A stretch of DNA of 64,000 bases from the NCBI GenBank assembly GCA_030340625.1, contig JAOPHQ010000584.1, positions 62,001 through 126,000 of the forward strand. Reading direction: 5' to 3'. The DNA is from Merluccius polli. Lineage: Eukaryota; Chordata; Actinopteri; Gadiformes; Merlucciidae. The notes beneath the pieces were generated by a model. That model was given only the letters and a program-made list of their open reading frames with translations, ran no database searches and was not told where the DNA came from. The position numbers were made by a program, and so were the translations under genes. Positions 40,972 to 51,400 of this stretch are shown here, piece after piece. How positions within the stretch are numbered: the first letter of the stretch is position 1; the number at the start of each line of letters is the position of its first letter.

Positions 40972-41145
40972 GACCAGTAGCACCCTGGATAGCTCCTCTA
41001 CCTGGGTGTGTGTGTGTATGTGTTGGGGGGGGGGTTACCAGTAGCACCCTAGATAGCTCCTCTAACAGGGGAAACCCAACCAGTGGCACCCTGGATAGCT
41101 CCACTAACAGGAGAAACCTGACCATTCGCACCCTGGATAGTATGT
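40972..41145. repeat. Minisatellite around CACCCTGGATAGCTCC
   Basis: Four imperfect units of about 42-60 bp containing ACCAGTAGCACCCTGGATAG. The second unit is interrupted by a GT/G-rich insert. Confidence 0.8.
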
Positions 41146-41671
41146 ATTATTATGTACTATTACATATATCAGCCTACCAATTGGTACAGTCCACTGGGTA
41201 GGCTGGCAGGCTGATCTATCCATCACACATCCGGGTGTCCCACTTGTGATAGACTTTGTGATAGAAATGGCTCATAATGGCGAATCACAGTAGGTAAAAT
41301 AGGGCCCCCTTTAATATGTACAGGATACCTAAAAATACTAAGTTGCTTCTGCATGTCTTTCTTTGTCCTTTTTGTAGCAGTGCAGCTAGACAAATTCTAT
41401 ATTATGTTAATTCCTTGTGTGTTAACTGGCTTGGCTAATAAACATATTCTGTGTCACGCCCTCCACTTTCCCTCCTTGCCACCCACTCACATGTCCTGCA
41501 CCAGCCGCGTCATCCCTGTCCTGCGCCTTGCATGTTCCTCTGTTAATCACATGATCCCCATTCCCTCATTAGTTCTGTTTGTATTTTAGCCCTAGTTTTC
41601 AGTTCAGTCTTTGTGGTAGGATTAGTTCTGTTTTGTCATGTTTTGTTGGCCTGCATTAACGAGTCTTCTAA
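41146..41671. other. Intergenic sequence, nothing recognised
   Basis: No gene or repeat family identified. Confidence 0.4.
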
Positions 41672-41679
41672 GTGTGTTT

Positions 41680-42294
41680 TAGGGGTGTCCCTGACTAAGA
41701 ATTTACATAGTCGAATCTGATTCGTCAAGTCTTGCCTATAGTCGACTGATCGTCGAATCAAGTTTTTTTCTTTTTTTTGCTCATTGATCCATATTCTCAT
41801 TTGGGACATTGGCGGTGTGTTTTTGACTTCCAAAACAGACCAAAACGCCAAACGGCGCGCATCAAAACATCCGCCCTTATTATTTTCTATGTACACCCCC
41901 ACACCGGCGCCGGCAGCGACGCGCCGCCCCGCGACACTTGACACCACTGTCCTATTTCACAGCATTGCCGCGCGTCAAGTGCTGCCGAAAAGGTTTTTTT
42001 TCTTTTCTTTTGTTTTTCTTCTGCTCCGGAGATGACTATATTCCTGTTGACGCGCCGCAGCGCGACGCTTCCTATGTGTGCTAGGGGCGGCACTTGATAT
42101 TCATACAAAAAATAGGCTATATATCATAATTTATTGGGAGAAAGAAACTATATGTAAAATCAGACATTCAGCACCGCCTATAGCCCGAATGGAATGATCC
42201 TGTGTTTTGCCGACGATTCGACTATGGGATTGGCAGTCGAATCAGGCTCCTTCGATCGAATCGTCGAATAGTCGACTATTCAGGGTCACCCCTA
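41680..42294. mobile_element. hAT-like non-autonomous element C (TSD GTGTGTTT)
   Basis: Terminal inverted repeats TAGGGGTGTCCCTGA and TAGGGGTGACCCTGAATAG. Exact 8-bp duplication GTGTGTTT at 41672-41679 and 42295-42302. Subterminal GTCGAAT motifs are repeated in both orientations. The interior (41870-42000) shares sequence with 60765-60850 and 61183-61212. Confidence 0.88.
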
Positions 42295-42674
42295 GTGTGT
42301 TTATAAATTAAATCGTGATTCTTCAGTTCCTGTGCCTGCTGTCTCCTGCTCCATGTAACATTCTGATAGATAGTCTAGACCATGGTTTCTCAACGGGGGC
42401 GTTATAAACATTTGGGGGGGCGCTGGACGCGTGAGGGGGGCGCTCAGTATGGGGGCGCTCAGGCACGAATGGGGGCGCCACAATTTGGCTTGTACAAAGT
42501 TCATTTGAACTCTACATTTTAAACTTTCATGGTTTCCCAACTAAAAATAAAGCTGCTGTCTGAGACCAAGAACCCGAGTCTGCTGCTTCCAGGGCTAAAA
42601 CTTAAATAACCAATGAAAACGTACACAAGCACGATAATGTAACCACGTTTAATCACACACAACATTACAATCAA

Positions 42675-42916
42675 ATAGGGATGCACCGAATATTTGGTAA
42701 CCGAATATATTCGGCCGAATATTTCAAAAAGAGCCATATTCGGTATTCGGTGGAATGAGTGAAAAACAAGGCCGAATATATATTAAATATTAGCGCTGCG
42801 TTTTAATGACGCAAGCAAACAACGTGCAGTGACGCGGTAAACATAAACAAAGATGTCGGCAGTGTGGAGATATTTCAAAGTTACGGAGAACGAAAAAAGA
42901 ATTGCGGTTTGCAGCC
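42675..42916 (+). mobile_element. 5' fragment of another hAT element with transposase start
   Basis: It begins GGGATGCACCGAATATT with paired CCGAATAT/ATATTCGG motifs typical of a hAT terminus. An ATG at 42853 then opens about 20 codons reading MSAVWRYFKVTENEKRIAVC, which looks like the N-terminal start of a BED zinc finger. It is cut off by the hairpin MITE immediately after, so no transposase remains. Confidence 0.6.
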
Positions 42917-42934
42917 GAAATATAAAGTATAGTA

Positions 42935-43085
42935 TAAGTAAGGGATAATGCCCGACGAAATGAATGGACTTCGCGGAAGCAACCGTCCTCTGCTTCACGT
43001 CGGACGGTTCACGCCTCCGCGTCGTCCATTCATTTCTGTTAATGGACACCTCGAAGGGCATTATCCCGCTTATACCATGGTCACT
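42935..43085 (+). mobile_element. Hairpin MITE family H, copy 3 (hairpin only)
   Basis: Stem GGGATAATGCCC 42942-42953 pairs with GGGCATTATCCC 43056-43067, followed by TATACCATGG as in copy 1. A nested 13-bp inverted pair GAAATGAATGGAC/GTCCATTCATTTC lies inside. Stem bases differ from copies 1 and 2 but pairing is kept. Confidence 0.7.
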
Positions 43086-43631
43086 TACGAAAGAAAGAAA
43101 TATTTAATCAATTAATAATACTTTAATGCGTTTTAGAGTTTAAATCGTGAGGTTTTTTTTTATTTTTACAAGTCGAGCGGACTATTTAATATCTTATATA
43201 ACCTATCCTATTTAATATTTTATATCACATTACAACTAAAATAACATTTCCATGTTGTTTACCAGTTTCTCCAGTTAAGTAATGTCTCAAAAACATACAT
43301 TGTGGAGGCAATGTTTAAAATCAATGCTTTAATTTCCTGTAAAATGGTCAGATTTGCTCAGCAGCACATCAAGTTGTTGGGGGCATAAATACAGCTCCAA
43401 TCCAATAAAAACAGGGATTTTAAAGCAAAACAATGGCTTCTCTCATCATAAAACCCAATGTCAGTTGAAGTCCTCCAGTCTTAACACACTGTTTACTACA
43501 AGAACACTTAAAGCACCAGCACCCTGTAGTTTTTTGGGGGGGTTTTGTAAGGGGGGGGGGGGCGGTACGAGGATCATGGAATGGTCAGGGGGGCATTTGT
43601 TCAAAAAAGGTTGAGAACCACTGGTCTAGAC

Positions 43632-43798
43632 GGATTTCAGAAAAAAGGCCTTCTATAAGAAGTGAGGAGCATTTATGGGTACAAGTCGGGAACTGGCCTA
43701 CCTTACATATTTCAAGGGTGCTGAGTCCAAAAAAATGGTACCCAAACGAAATATTGAGTTTTTTCTTCTAATTTGCATATCAAAATGGCCGCCAAATT
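43632..43798. repeat. Left arm of a 7.7-kb inverted-repeat element
   Basis: 43670-43798 is the inverted match of 51232-51380 (for example GGGTACAAGTCGGGAAC, and GCATATCAAAATGGC). The outermost shared motif is CTAGACGG, adjoining the duplication of hAT element D. Superfamily unknown. Confidence 0.75.
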
Positions 43799-45406
43799 GC
43801 ACATGTCAGAGAGAGCTTCAACTCCCACCTCCGGGAGAACTTTGACCATGTACCGGGGGAGGCGGGACATTGAGTCCGAGTGGGCCATGTTCCTGCCGTG
43901 GCGGCAATTTGCCGTCAAACTGAAGAAGGAGTCCTATAGGACCTTTTTGGCCTGTGGGACTCTGGAGGCAGGAGGCAGGTACTGGCAGGCCAAGCGGAGC
44001 GCAGCTGCGGCGGTTGCTGAGGCAAAAACCCGGACACGGGAGGAGTTCAGTGAGGCCATGGAGAACGACTTCCGGATGGCTTCGAAGAGGTTCTGGACCA
44101 CCATCCGGCGTCTCAGGAGGGGGAAGCAATGCATCGTCAAAACTGTGTATGGTGGAGACGGCGTGCTGCTGACCTCGACTCAGGACATTGTGGATCGGTG
44201 GAAGAATACTTCAAAGACCTCCTTAATCCCACCCACACGCCTTCCGGTAAGGAAGCAGGGCCTGGGGACTCGGGTGTGGGCTCTCCTATTTCTGGGGCTG
44301 AGGTCGCCGAGGTGGTCAGGAAGCTCCTCGGTGGCAGGGCCCCGGGGGTGGATGAGGTCCGCCCGGAGTTCCTTAAGGCCCTGGATGTTGTGGGGCTGTC
44401 ATGGTTGAGACGACTCTACAGCATCGCGTGGACATCGGGGGCAGTGCCTCTGGATTGGCAGTCTGGGGTGGTGGTCCCTCTTTTTTTAAGAAGGGGGACC
44501 GGAGAGTGTGTTCCAACTATATGGGGATCACACTCCTCAGCCTTCCTGGTAAGGTCTATTCGGGGGTGCTGGAAAGGAGGGTCCGTCGGGTAGTCGAACC
44601 TCGGATTCAGGAGGAGCAATGTGGTTTTCGTCCAGGTCGTGGAACAGTGGACCAGCTCTACACCCTCTGCAGGATCCTTGAGGGTGCATGGGAGTTTGCC
44701 CAACCAGTCCACATGTGTTTTGTGGACTTGGAGAAGGCATTTGACCATGTCCCTCTGGGAGTCCTGTGGAGGTTCTCCGGGAGTACGGGGTATCGGACCC
44801 CCTGATACGGGCTGTCCATTCCCTGTATGACCGGTGTCAGAGCTTGGTCCGCATTGCCGGTAATAAGTCGGACTTGTTTACAGTGTGGGTTGGACTCCGC
44901 CAGGGCTGCCACTGTCACCGATCCTGTTCATAATTTTTATGGACAGGATTTCTAGGCGCAGCCAGGGCGTTGAGGGGGTCCGGTGTAGTGACCTCAGGAT
45001 TGGGTCACTGCTTTTTGCGGATGATGTGGTCCTGTTGGCTTCATCAGACCGTGACCTCCAACTCGCTGGACCAGTTTGCAGCCGAGTGTAAAGCGGCCGG
45101 GATGAGAATCAGCACCTCCAAATCCGAGTCCATGGTTCTCAACCGGAAAAGGGTGGAGTGCACTCTCCGGGTCGGGGATGAGATCCTGCCCCAAGTGGAG
45201 GAGTTCAAGTACCTCGGGGTCTTGTTTACAAGTGAGGGGAGGATGGAGCGGGAGATTGACAGGCGGATCGGGGCGGCGTCTGCAGTAATGCGGACTCTGC
45301 ACGGATCAGTCGTGGTGAAGAGGGAGCTGAGCCGAAAGGCAAAGCTCTCGATTTACCAGTCGATCTTCGTTCCTGCCCTCACCTATGGTCATGAGCTTAG
45401 GGAAGT
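43799..45406 (+). pseudogene. Rex3 (RTE-clade) LINE fragment, frameshifted
   Basis: Reverse transcriptase remnant in several frames. Visible are FWTTIRRLRRGKQ, GRAPGVDEVRPEFL, QEEQCGFRPGRGTVDQLYTL, FVDLEKAFDHVP, FADDVVLL and EEFKYLGVLFTSEGRMEREI. The nucleotide stretches TGGCAGTCTGGGGTGGTGGT and CAGGGCTGCC.CTGTCACCG match regions I recall as standard fish Rex3 primer sites. The 5' part has an internal deletion, and the 3' end stops at ALTYGHEL, before the usual end, so it is truncated at both ends. Not functional. Confidence 0.88.
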
Positions 45407-45659
45407 TTCATGGTGTTTTTTTCCCTATTCACTTGGGTTTTTCGATGTTTGAATTAAGAGCATAAATGCTTTGTTTGCATAAAAAAATGAAATCTCAGAC
45501 AACTTGCAATGGTGTTTTTCTTATTTATTATGTAATATGGAATACATCACATATCATATATACACTGGGAACATTTAAGAGTGATATTGATTGAATATTT
45601 ATGTCGGCCTTAAAAAATGACACAAATAATGCTTAATTTCACCTTAAAAGTTGGTATTT

Positions 45660-45697
<38 letters not shown>

Positions 45698-45797
45698 AAA
45701 AAAGCACTGAGCCTCCACTATATCCTTGCTCTGACCCTAGACTATAGATCTAGAAACTTAATTTCCTCATCTTTGATTGCCTACTTACAAAAAAACT
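45407..45797. other. Interior of the inverted-repeat element, with (TA)n
   Basis: AT-rich sequence between the Rex3 fragment and the chromovirus, with TA repeats at 45664-45692. It ends in AAACT, the left target-site duplication of the chromovirus (45793-45797). Confidence 0.5.
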
Positions 45798-46310
45798 TGT
45801 TACCATTCAAGACCGGAAGGACCCAAGCGCACGGCACGAGTAACAACAGACGAGAGAGGTATCAGTTGAACAGTTTATTAATCCACGGGTGGGAATGGTT
45901 GATGCTGGTGGTTGCTGATGGTAACCTGGCTCATTCCGGGGTGGAATGTGTCGGCTGGCAGCCGAACCGACAGCCACACCCGACGATCCGGTGGTGCTGG
46001 TAACTCCGGCAGTAGAGCAGGATTGAAGGGTGGTCGTGATGGTGATGGCTGGTAGAAAGAGAGTATTAGGAATGCGCAGACTAGAACACGAGTAAACTAG
46101 GAAACTAAGAATACTGGGTGAAGAATCAAGAGCTACTCAACATGGTAGTACAACTGACGATCTGGCGACGAGTGGTTGGAAGGCTGGGGTATATATACAG
46201 GTGATCCTGATTGGAGATGACTGTCAGGTGCAGGTGATCAATGAGGCAAGACGAGACAGACAAGGAACGAAACCAGCGGCAGCTAGGACCTGGCAGGAGA
46301 GACCGTGACA
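45798..46310 (-). repeat. 3' LTR of the chromovirus
   Basis: On the minus strand it runs TGTCACGGTC to GGTAACA. It lacks a 17-nt segment present in the 5' LTR near 50800. The TATA box (46190-46200) and the ACGATCTGGC-complement segment are shared. Confidence 0.95.
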
Positions 46311-46323
46311 GTACCCCCCCCTC
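46311..46323 (-). promoter_or_regulatory. Polypurine tract of the chromovirus
   Basis: The minus strand reads AGAGGGGGGGGTAC directly before the 3' LTR, the expected plus-strand primer site for reverse transcription. Confidence 0.8.
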
Positions 46324-49300
46324 TACGGGCGCCACCTGGCGGACGTCTGGCAGTAGGATGAGCTCGATGGAAGTCTGTAATTAGTGCATCATCCATGATC
46401 ATGCTCCGCGACACCCATTGCCGGTGTTCTGGTCCATAACCCTCCCAGTCCACCAGGTACTGGAATCCGCGTCCCCTAGGGCGGACATCCAGCAACCGCC
46501 GGACCGTCCACGCCGGGTGATTGTCAATGATGCGCGGTGGGGGTGGAGCAGGCGGAGTGACCGCCAGAGGACAGGAGGAGACGGGTTTCAACAAAGAGAC
46601 ATGAAAGGTGGGGTGAACCCGAAGGGAAGGAGGGAGCCGGAGACGCACAGTGCAAGGATTAATGATGGCCTCGATCTCAAAAGGACCAACAAACCGGGGC
46701 GCGAGCTTCCGAGAGGTTACCTTCAACGGGAGGTCCTTCGTTGAGAGCCAGACCTTCTGGCCGGGAACGTACTGGGGCGCCGGTGTCCGGTGGCGGTTGG
46801 CCTGTCGCTGGGAGCGGGTGGACGCCCGAAGCAGCGCAGCGCGAGCCTTGTTCCATGTGCGTTGGCAGCGTAGGATATGGGCCCGAACCGAGGGAACAGC
46901 AATCTCTGCCTCCTGCGAGGGAAACAGTGGGGGCTGGTAGCCCAGAGAGCAGAGAAAGGGGGACATTCCGGTAGTGTCATTACGGTGTGTGTTGTGTGCG
47001 TACTCTACCCAAGGAAGATGAAGATGAGGCGGAATTGGCGGCTGTGACACAGCGCAGCATGCCTTCCAGTTCCTGGTTTGCCCGCTCTGCCTGTCCGTTT
47101 GTCTGAGGATGATACCCAGAAGAGAGGCTGGCCGTAGTTCCCAGAGCCAAACAGAACGCTCGCCACACCTGGGAGATGAACTGGGGGCCCCGGTCCGAGA
47201 CGATGTCAGCGGGTATGTCGTGTATGCGGAAAACCTGGGACACCATGAGCTCTGCGGTCTCCTTCGCGGATGGGAGTCCGGGCAGAGCGACGAAGTGGGC
47301 TGCCTTCGAAAACCGATCTATAATGGTGAGTATGGTGGTGTTACCTCTGGATGGGGGGAGACCGGTAACGAAATCAAGGGCGATGTGGGACCACGGACGA
47401 CTGGGGATGGGCAGCGGGCGAAGCAGTCCAGAGCGAGGTTTGTTGGACGTCTTACTGCGTGCACAGGTGGCACATGCGGCGACGAAAGCCCGGGTGTCCC
47501 GGTCCATGGTAGGCCACCAGAACCGGTGATGCAGGAAGGCCAGGGTGCGGTTGATCCCCGGATGACAAGCCAGCCTCGATGAATGACCCCACTGCAGAAC
47601 GTCCGAACGAACCGCATCCGGAACGAACAACCGACCGGGGGGACCAGTACCTGGGTCGGGCTGGTGAGCCTGGGCCTGGGTCACCAAGGACTCGATCCTC
47701 CAGACCAACGTGGCCACTACGCAGGTAGGCGGTAGGATGGAGTCCAACTCGGAACACCCCTCGTCCACTGAGTGCAGCCGGGACAAGGCGTCCGGTTTGA
47801 CGTTGCGGGAACCTGGGCGATAAGAAAGGGAGAACTTAAAACGACCAAAAAATAACGCCCACCTGGCCTGGCGAGAGTTGAGACGCTTTGCGGATTGGAT
47901 GTAACTTAAGTTCTTATGGTCCGTCCACACGATGAACGGGAGCTCCGCTCCCTCCAGCCAGTGACGCCACTCCTCCAGAGCGAGCTTGACGGCGAGGAGC
48001 TCCCGGTTTCCCACGTCATATTTCCGCTCTGGGGGAGTTAGCCCTCGAGAGAGGAAGGCGCAAGGGTGAAGCTTACCGTCCATAGTTGAGCGCTGGGACA
48101 AAACTGCTCCAACCCCCGTGTCCGATGCGTCAACCTCGACCACGAACTGTAGCTTGCCATCGGGCTGCGTGAGAATCGGGGCAGAGACGAAGCGACGCTT
48201 CAACATCTCGAAGGCCGCTGCGGCCTCGGGGGTCCATCTAAATGCCACCTTGACAGAGGTGAGCGCCGTGAGAGGTGCGGCGATGTGGCTGTAGTTCCTG
48301 ATGAACCTTCTGTAGAAGTTTGCGAATCCCAGGAAACGCTGGAGCTGTTTACGATTAGTGGGAGTCGGCCAATCTGTGACGGCAGTTACCTTCCCTGGAT
48401 CCATCTCTAGCCTCCCCTGGCCGATGATGAATCCCAGGAAGGCCACTGATGGCACATGGAATTCGCATTTCTCCGCCTTGACAAACAGCCGATTCTCCAA
48501 GAGGCGTTGCAGGACCTGACGGACATGTAGCTTGTGTTCTGCGAGGGATCGAGAGAAAATCAGAATGTCATCAAGGTACACAAACACAAACTGATGAAGC
48601 ATGTCTCTCAAAATGTCATTGACCAGGGTCTGAAATACTGCAGGGGCATTGGTAAGTCCAAAGGGCATCACAAGGTATTCAAAGTGACCTAATGGAGTAG
48701 TGAAGCCCGTCTTCCACTCATCCCCTTCGCGAATGCGAACCAAATGGTAGGCGTTACGGAGGTCTAATTTAGTGAAAATGGTAGCGCCCCGCAGAGGAAC
48801 AAAGGCTGAGTCTATGAGAGGCAACGAATATTTGTTCCTTATCGTAATGTCATTGAGACCCCTATAGTCAATGCAGGGACGAAGGGTCTTGTCCTTCTTC
48901 GCAACAAAAAAAAACCCTGCCCCTACCGGTGAGGATGAGGGACGAATAAGCCCCGCGGCGAGAGAGTCCCGGATATACTGTATACCTCCATGGCCTCTCG
49001 TTCAGGAGGAGAGAGGTTAAACAGGCGGCTGCTAGGGAGAGAGGAACCAGGAAGTAAGTCAATAGCACAATCGTACGGGCGATGTGGTGGCAGAGATAGT
49101 GCGTCTTGTTTACTGAAAACCGGCCCCAAATCATGATAATCCTGGGGCACCAACCTGAGGTCCGGGGGTTCTGGAACGGACTGTGGAACGGCTGTCACAG
49201 GTGCTGAGGCGGAACGTAGGCAGTTCAATAGACAGTGGGTATTCCAAGCAGAGATCTTACCGGAGGTCCACTCTAAACTGGGGTTATGAAGACGAAGCCA

Positions 49301-49638
49301 GGGATGACCCAGTACTACAGGAGACTGGGGTGAGTCAATGAGATGAAAAGAAATTTGCTCTTGATGGTTCCCGGAAAGCAGCAGAGACAAGGGAGCGGTC
49401 TTATGCTCTATCCTGGCCAGGTGCATTCCGTTGAGAGCGCTCACTTCCATTGACACGTCGAGTGGAATGATGTCTACTCCCAGCTGTCGTGCCACCTCTC
49501 GGTCCAAAAAACTCTCGTCTGCTCCAGAATCGACGAGGGCGGAGAGGTGTAAAGAACGGTTCCGCCACGATAGTGTGGCCTTGAGCAAGGTGCGGGAGTT
49601 GACGTAATTGGAAATGCAGCTCGATCGGTAGACCCCCA

Positions 49639-50648
49639 TTACGACCGAGCCGGCCCGTTTCCCGGGCGCAGGGGACAGTGGAGGCGGATATGACCCCCCC
49701 TCCCGCAATACATGCAGGAACCCGTCCGAAGCCGCTGGTCGCGCTCCTCCCGGGTTATATGCGCGCGCCCCAGCTGCATGGGCTCAGGCTCGGGAAGACT
49801 CGGAGACGCTCGGAAGGTGTCGGTGACCCACGATGGAGGTCTCGTTGTCGTGGACTGGAAGGGAACGGATGGCGGGGTCCGGACGGAGCTCTCCCTCCTT
49901 CGCTCCCGAATGCGATTGTCTAACTGCATAGCCAGAGTTATGAGCGCCTCTAGATCGGACGGCTCATCCCGCAACGCAATCTCGTCCCGTAGGTGGTCGG
50001 CCAGAGATCGCTGAAAAACGTCGTCGTCAATGCGTCGTCACGCCAGCCACTCTCTGCCGCATAGGTCCGGAACTCGATCACAAGCTCCGCCACGCTGCGG
50101 GAACCCTGGTGTAGATCCAGAAGACGCTGAGCGGCGTCTCGTCCCCGAACTGGATGGTCGAAGGTCCTCCGCATTGCCTTCGTAAAAGTCTGGTAGTTAG
50201 AGGCCTCGGGACCCCCGCGGTCCATCTGTGCCGAAGCCCAGGTAAGCGCTACCCCCCGAAGGCAGGCAATGAGGTAGGCGATGCGGGAGGCTTCGGTGTC
50301 GTAGGTGAGCGGCTTTTGCTGAAAAACTCCTCCTACTTGGAGAAGGAAGCCATGACAAGCCCCTGGGTCACCCTCATATGGTGCCGGAGTTGGAACGTAG
50401 GGCTCCCGGCGAACGACAGGGACCGTAGGAGGAGAACCAGCGAACGAACCAGACGACGGAGTCAGAAGTGCCACCCGGGATTCGAGGGACGACAGAGCAG
50501 CGGCAAACCGGCTTAGGCTCGCGGAAACCTCCCTCAGGTTCCGGGAATGTTCTTCCCCGAGGACGCCCTGGCGGTGTACCTCCACGGTTAAACTCGCCAC
50601 GCGAGCGGCCAAGGAAGCGGCTGTGTCACTTGTGTCGGCTGGGTCCAT
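49639..50648 (-). pseudogene. gag: Chromovirus gag with CCHC zinc knuckle, one-base deletion
   Basis: The first ATG (50648) starts MDPADTSDTAASLAARVASL, an N-terminal coiled-coil-like segment. The capsid-like part includes YEGDPGACHGFLLQ and SELVIEFR-type helices. A one-base deletion near 50020 shifts the frame. The following segment (49974-49639) has PEPMQLGRA and the knuckle CMYCGRGGHIRLHC (C-X2-C-X4-H-X4-C). The domain style is that of sushi gags, relatives of the domesticated PEG10/RTL genes. It ends at TAA 49641-49639, 15 nt past the slippery heptamer. Confidence 0.9.
49657..49663 (-). promoter_or_regulatory. -1 ribosomal frameshift heptamer GGGAAAC at gag-pro junction
   Basis: The minus strand reads GGGAAAC with gag codons split G-GGA-AAC, the required X-XXY-YYZ register. 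A -1 slip gives GGG-AAA and continues directly into the protease frame, which is open. The same heptamer is used by the sushi-derived mammalian gene PEG10. A downstream structure was not modelled. Confidence 0.85.
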
Positions 50649-50653
50649 GTCCG

Positions 50654-50663
50654 GCCAGATCGT
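50654..50663 (-). promoter_or_regulatory. Putative self-priming site of the chromovirus
   Basis: Two nt inside the 5' LTR the minus strand reads ACGATCTGGC. It is exactly complementary to GCCAGATCGT in the LTR at 51051-51042, which begins 32 nt downstream of the TATA box start, the expected RNA 5' end. No 18-nt tRNA-type site starting TGG adjoins the LTR. This is the Tf1/sushi self-priming layout. Confidence 0.7.
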
Positions 50664-50665
50664 AC

Positions 50666-51195
50666 TGTTACCATTCAAGACAGGAAGGACCCAAGCGCAC
50701 GGCACGAGTAACAACAGACGAGAGAGGTATCAGTTGAACAGTTTATTAATCCACGGGTGGGAATGGTTGATGCTGGTGGTCGCTGATGGTAACCTGGCTC
50801 CACGGACCGGGTGGTCCGAACCGGGGTGGAATGTGTCGGCTGGCAGCCGAACCGACAGCCACACCCGACGATCCGGTGGTGCTGGTAACTCCGGCAGTAG
50901 AGCAGGATTGAAGGGTGGTCGTGATGGTGATGGCTGGTAGAAAGAGAGTATTAGGAATGCGCAGACTAGAACACGAGTAAACTAGGAAACTAAGAATACT
51001 GGGTGAAGAATCAAGAGCTACTCAACATGGTAGTACAACTGACGATCTGGCGACGAGTGGTTGGAAGGCTGGGGTATATATACAGGTGATCCTGATTGGA
51101 GATGACTGTCAGGTGCGGGTGATCAACGAGGCAAGACGAGACAGACAAGGAACGAAACCAGCGGCAGCTAGGACCTGGCAGGAGAGACCGTGACA
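50666..51195 (-). repeat. 5' LTR of the chromovirus
   Basis: 530 bp, TG...CA on either strand, with a GTATATATAC box at 51074-51083. It carries a GGACCGGGTGGTCC palindromic segment near 50798-50815 that the 3' LTR lacks. Confidence 0.95.
51074..51083 (-). promoter_or_regulatory. TATA box of the chromovirus 5' LTR
   Basis: GTATATATAC lies in the LTR and is conserved in the other LTR. Predicted transcription start is about 51050-51056 on the minus strand. Confidence 0.6.
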
Positions 51196-51231
51196 AAACT
51201 AGGGGAAAATGGTCCAACGACTGAGCAAGAT

Positions 51232-51400
51232 AGGCAATTTGGCGGCCATTTTGATATGCAAATTAGAAGGTCAGAAACTCATAATTTCGCTTGGGTACCA
51301 GTTTTTTGGGATTCAGCACCCTTGAATTATGTAAAGTAGGCCGGTTCCCGACTTGTACCCATAAATGCTCCTCACTTTCACTTTTTGGGTACATCCCGTC
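51232..51400. repeat. Right arm of the 7.7-kb inverted-repeat element
   Basis: Inverted match of 43632-43798, from GCAATTTGGCGGCCATTTTG to CCCGTCTAG. The chromovirus sits about 30 bp inside it. Confidence 0.75.

Larger units (their letters stand above)
42381..43623. mobile_element. hAT-like element D (TSD GTCTAGAC), complete length, composite interior
   Basis: Ends CATGGTTTCTCAAC and, inverted, CAGTGGTTCTCAACC, the classic hAT-Charlie-type terminus. Exact 8-bp duplication GTCTAGAC at 42373-42380 and 43624-43631, matching the NTCTAGAN preference of that group. Inside are the start of a second hAT-type element, a hairpin MITE, and a right third shared with 1-472. Confidence 0.92.
46283..49663 (-). 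pseudogene. pol: Chromovirus pro-pol (protease, RT, RNase H, integrase, chromodomain), two indels
   Basis: Protease: LVDSGADESF near 49540. RT: begins about 48980, with KLDLRNAYHLVRI, MPFGLTNAP and YLDD at 48578-48567. RNase H: VEVDASDTGVGAVLSQRS. Integrase: HHCC finger HPGINRTLAFLHHRF..C..C, then FVTGLPPSRG, IDRFSKAAHF, DIVSDRGPQF and HPQTNGQAERANQELE. The C-terminus (46283-47050) holds a chromodomain with FQYLVDWEGYGPEHRQWV. Reading enters by -1 slip from gag. A five-base insertion near 48985 and a one-base insertion near 47042 break the frame. Confidence 0.93.
45798..51195 (-). mobile_element. Full-length Ty3/gypsy chromovirus (sushi-type), TSD AAACT
   Basis: A 5,398-bp element on the minus strand with two LTRs (513 and 530 bp) and a 5-bp duplication AAACT (45793-45797, 51196-51200). 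Order on the minus strand: 5' LTR, self-priming-type primer site, gag with CCHC knuckle, -1 frameshift heptamer, protease, RT (YLDD), RNase H, integrase, chromodomain, polypurine tract, 3' LTR. By eye the LTRs differ by four substitutions and one 17-nt indel, so the insertion is fairly recent. Three coding indels make it non-autonomous as read. The chromodomain and self-priming fit the sushi lineage. Confidence 0.95.

Noticed and set aside
43773..45452. Host gene with several exons
   Set aside because: All frames belong to one frameshifted Rex3 reverse transcriptase with no introns.
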